From Endozoicomonadaceae bacterium (GTDB taxonomy: Bacteria > Pseudomonadota > Gammaproteobacteria > Pseudomonadales > Endozoicomonadaceae), in the NCBI GenBank assembly GCA_023146365.1, contig JAGLCE010000060.1, positions 1-14,140 on the forward strand: DNA of 14,140 nucleotides. Direction: 5' to 3'. This document shows positions 13,992 to 14,140 of the stretch, piece by piece. Position numbers and translations under genes: made by a program. The notes beneath the pieces are model-generated. The model was not told the DNA's origin. It saw nothing but the letters and a program-made list of their open reading frames with translations, and did no database searches. Position 1 is the first letter of the stretch; each line of letters opens with the position of its first letter.

Positions 13992-14140
13992 CCATGTACG
14001 GGACAAAACTTGAAGCAGAATTTGGAAGTCTATCTGATAATTTTTTGAACATTTGAACATCTATTTTTCAACACTCTACGAAGCATATCTAGTCCTAGTC
14101 TGAATAGAGACTTGGCTGGACGCAAATGTTTATTCAAAGG
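13992..14140 (-). pseudogene. Possible 3' remnant of an IS transposase, frameshifted
   Basis: Read on the minus strand from the window edge, one frame gives LRPAKSLFRLGLDMLRRVLKN and stops at a TAG (14030-14032). RPAKSLFRLGLDML resembles the C-terminal KSLFR-GLD segment of some IS4-like transposases, recalled from memory. Just before the stop is a run of six A residues (14041-14046 region). Shifting frame there continues as YQIDFQILLQVLSRTW, similar to the LSCT-stop ending I associate with such proteins, but with TGG where a stop would be. This would make it a decayed gene end. Only about 50 residues are visible, so the call is tentative; an ordinary partial gene is the main alternative. Confidence 0.33.

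Noticed and set aside
13836..14060. 74-codon minus-strand open frame upstream of the kinase
   Set aside because: No recognisable domain and no clear ribosome-binding site; its first part looks like the shifted tail of the suspected transposase remnant.

Overview
The window looks like the chromosome of a gammaproteobacterium. The evidence is a bioB-F-H-C-D biotin operon with a separate bioH, a SrkA/YihE kinase, a ComF/GntX-type phosphoribosyltransferase and two Pseudomonas-style ~600-residue acyl-CoA dehydrogenases. Base composition is moderate and codon use is not strongly GC-biased. An Oceanospirillales-like marine or host-associated lineage would fit, but that is inference. From memory, the order bioBFHCD followed by acyl-CoA dehydrogenases resembles the PA0500-PA0508 neighbourhood of Pseudomonas aeruginosa, so this appears to be an old conserved gammaproteobacterial block rather than an island.

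Layout. Bases 1-1858 carry two minus-strand genes: srkA (stress-response kinase, 53-1045) and a comF-family gene (1151-1858). Between comF and the divergent bioB lies a clear BirA operator, TTGTAAACT-N15-GGTTGACAG (1975-2007). The plus-strand operon bioB-bioF-bioH-bioC-bioD (2104-6602) is tightly packed, with gaps of 4 to 16 bases or overlaps. BioC and BioH make pimeloyl-ACP by disguising and then releasing a fatty-acid-synthesis intermediate; BioF, BioD and BioB perform three of the four later steps. bioA is not in the window and must be elsewhere. Two tandem acyl-CoA dehydrogenase genes follow (6867-8669 and 8954-10747). Each has its own leader with a palindromic TTCAAAC-N4-GTTTSAA element matching the PsrA fatty-acid-responsive repressor consensus. 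Both leaders also share a second motif of 11 bases.

The right part holds a convergent minus-strand gene for a 935-residue hybrid sensor histidine kinase (sensor-HAMP-HisKA-HATPase-REC-REC-HPt, 10988-13795) without a partner response regulator in view. At the right edge is a low-confidence remnant of a transposase C-terminus.

Most of the window is ordinary core metabolism. The points most worth a second look are: (i) the bioH start, where one G-to-A change in an ancestral ATGA overlap would explain both the TAA stop of bioF and the missing ATG of bioH; (ii) the pair of PsrA-like operators, one a perfect 18-base palindrome on the -35 box; and (iii) the 11-base motif common to both dehydrogenase leaders. 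I found no CRISPR array, tRNA, rRNA, phage or defence system.
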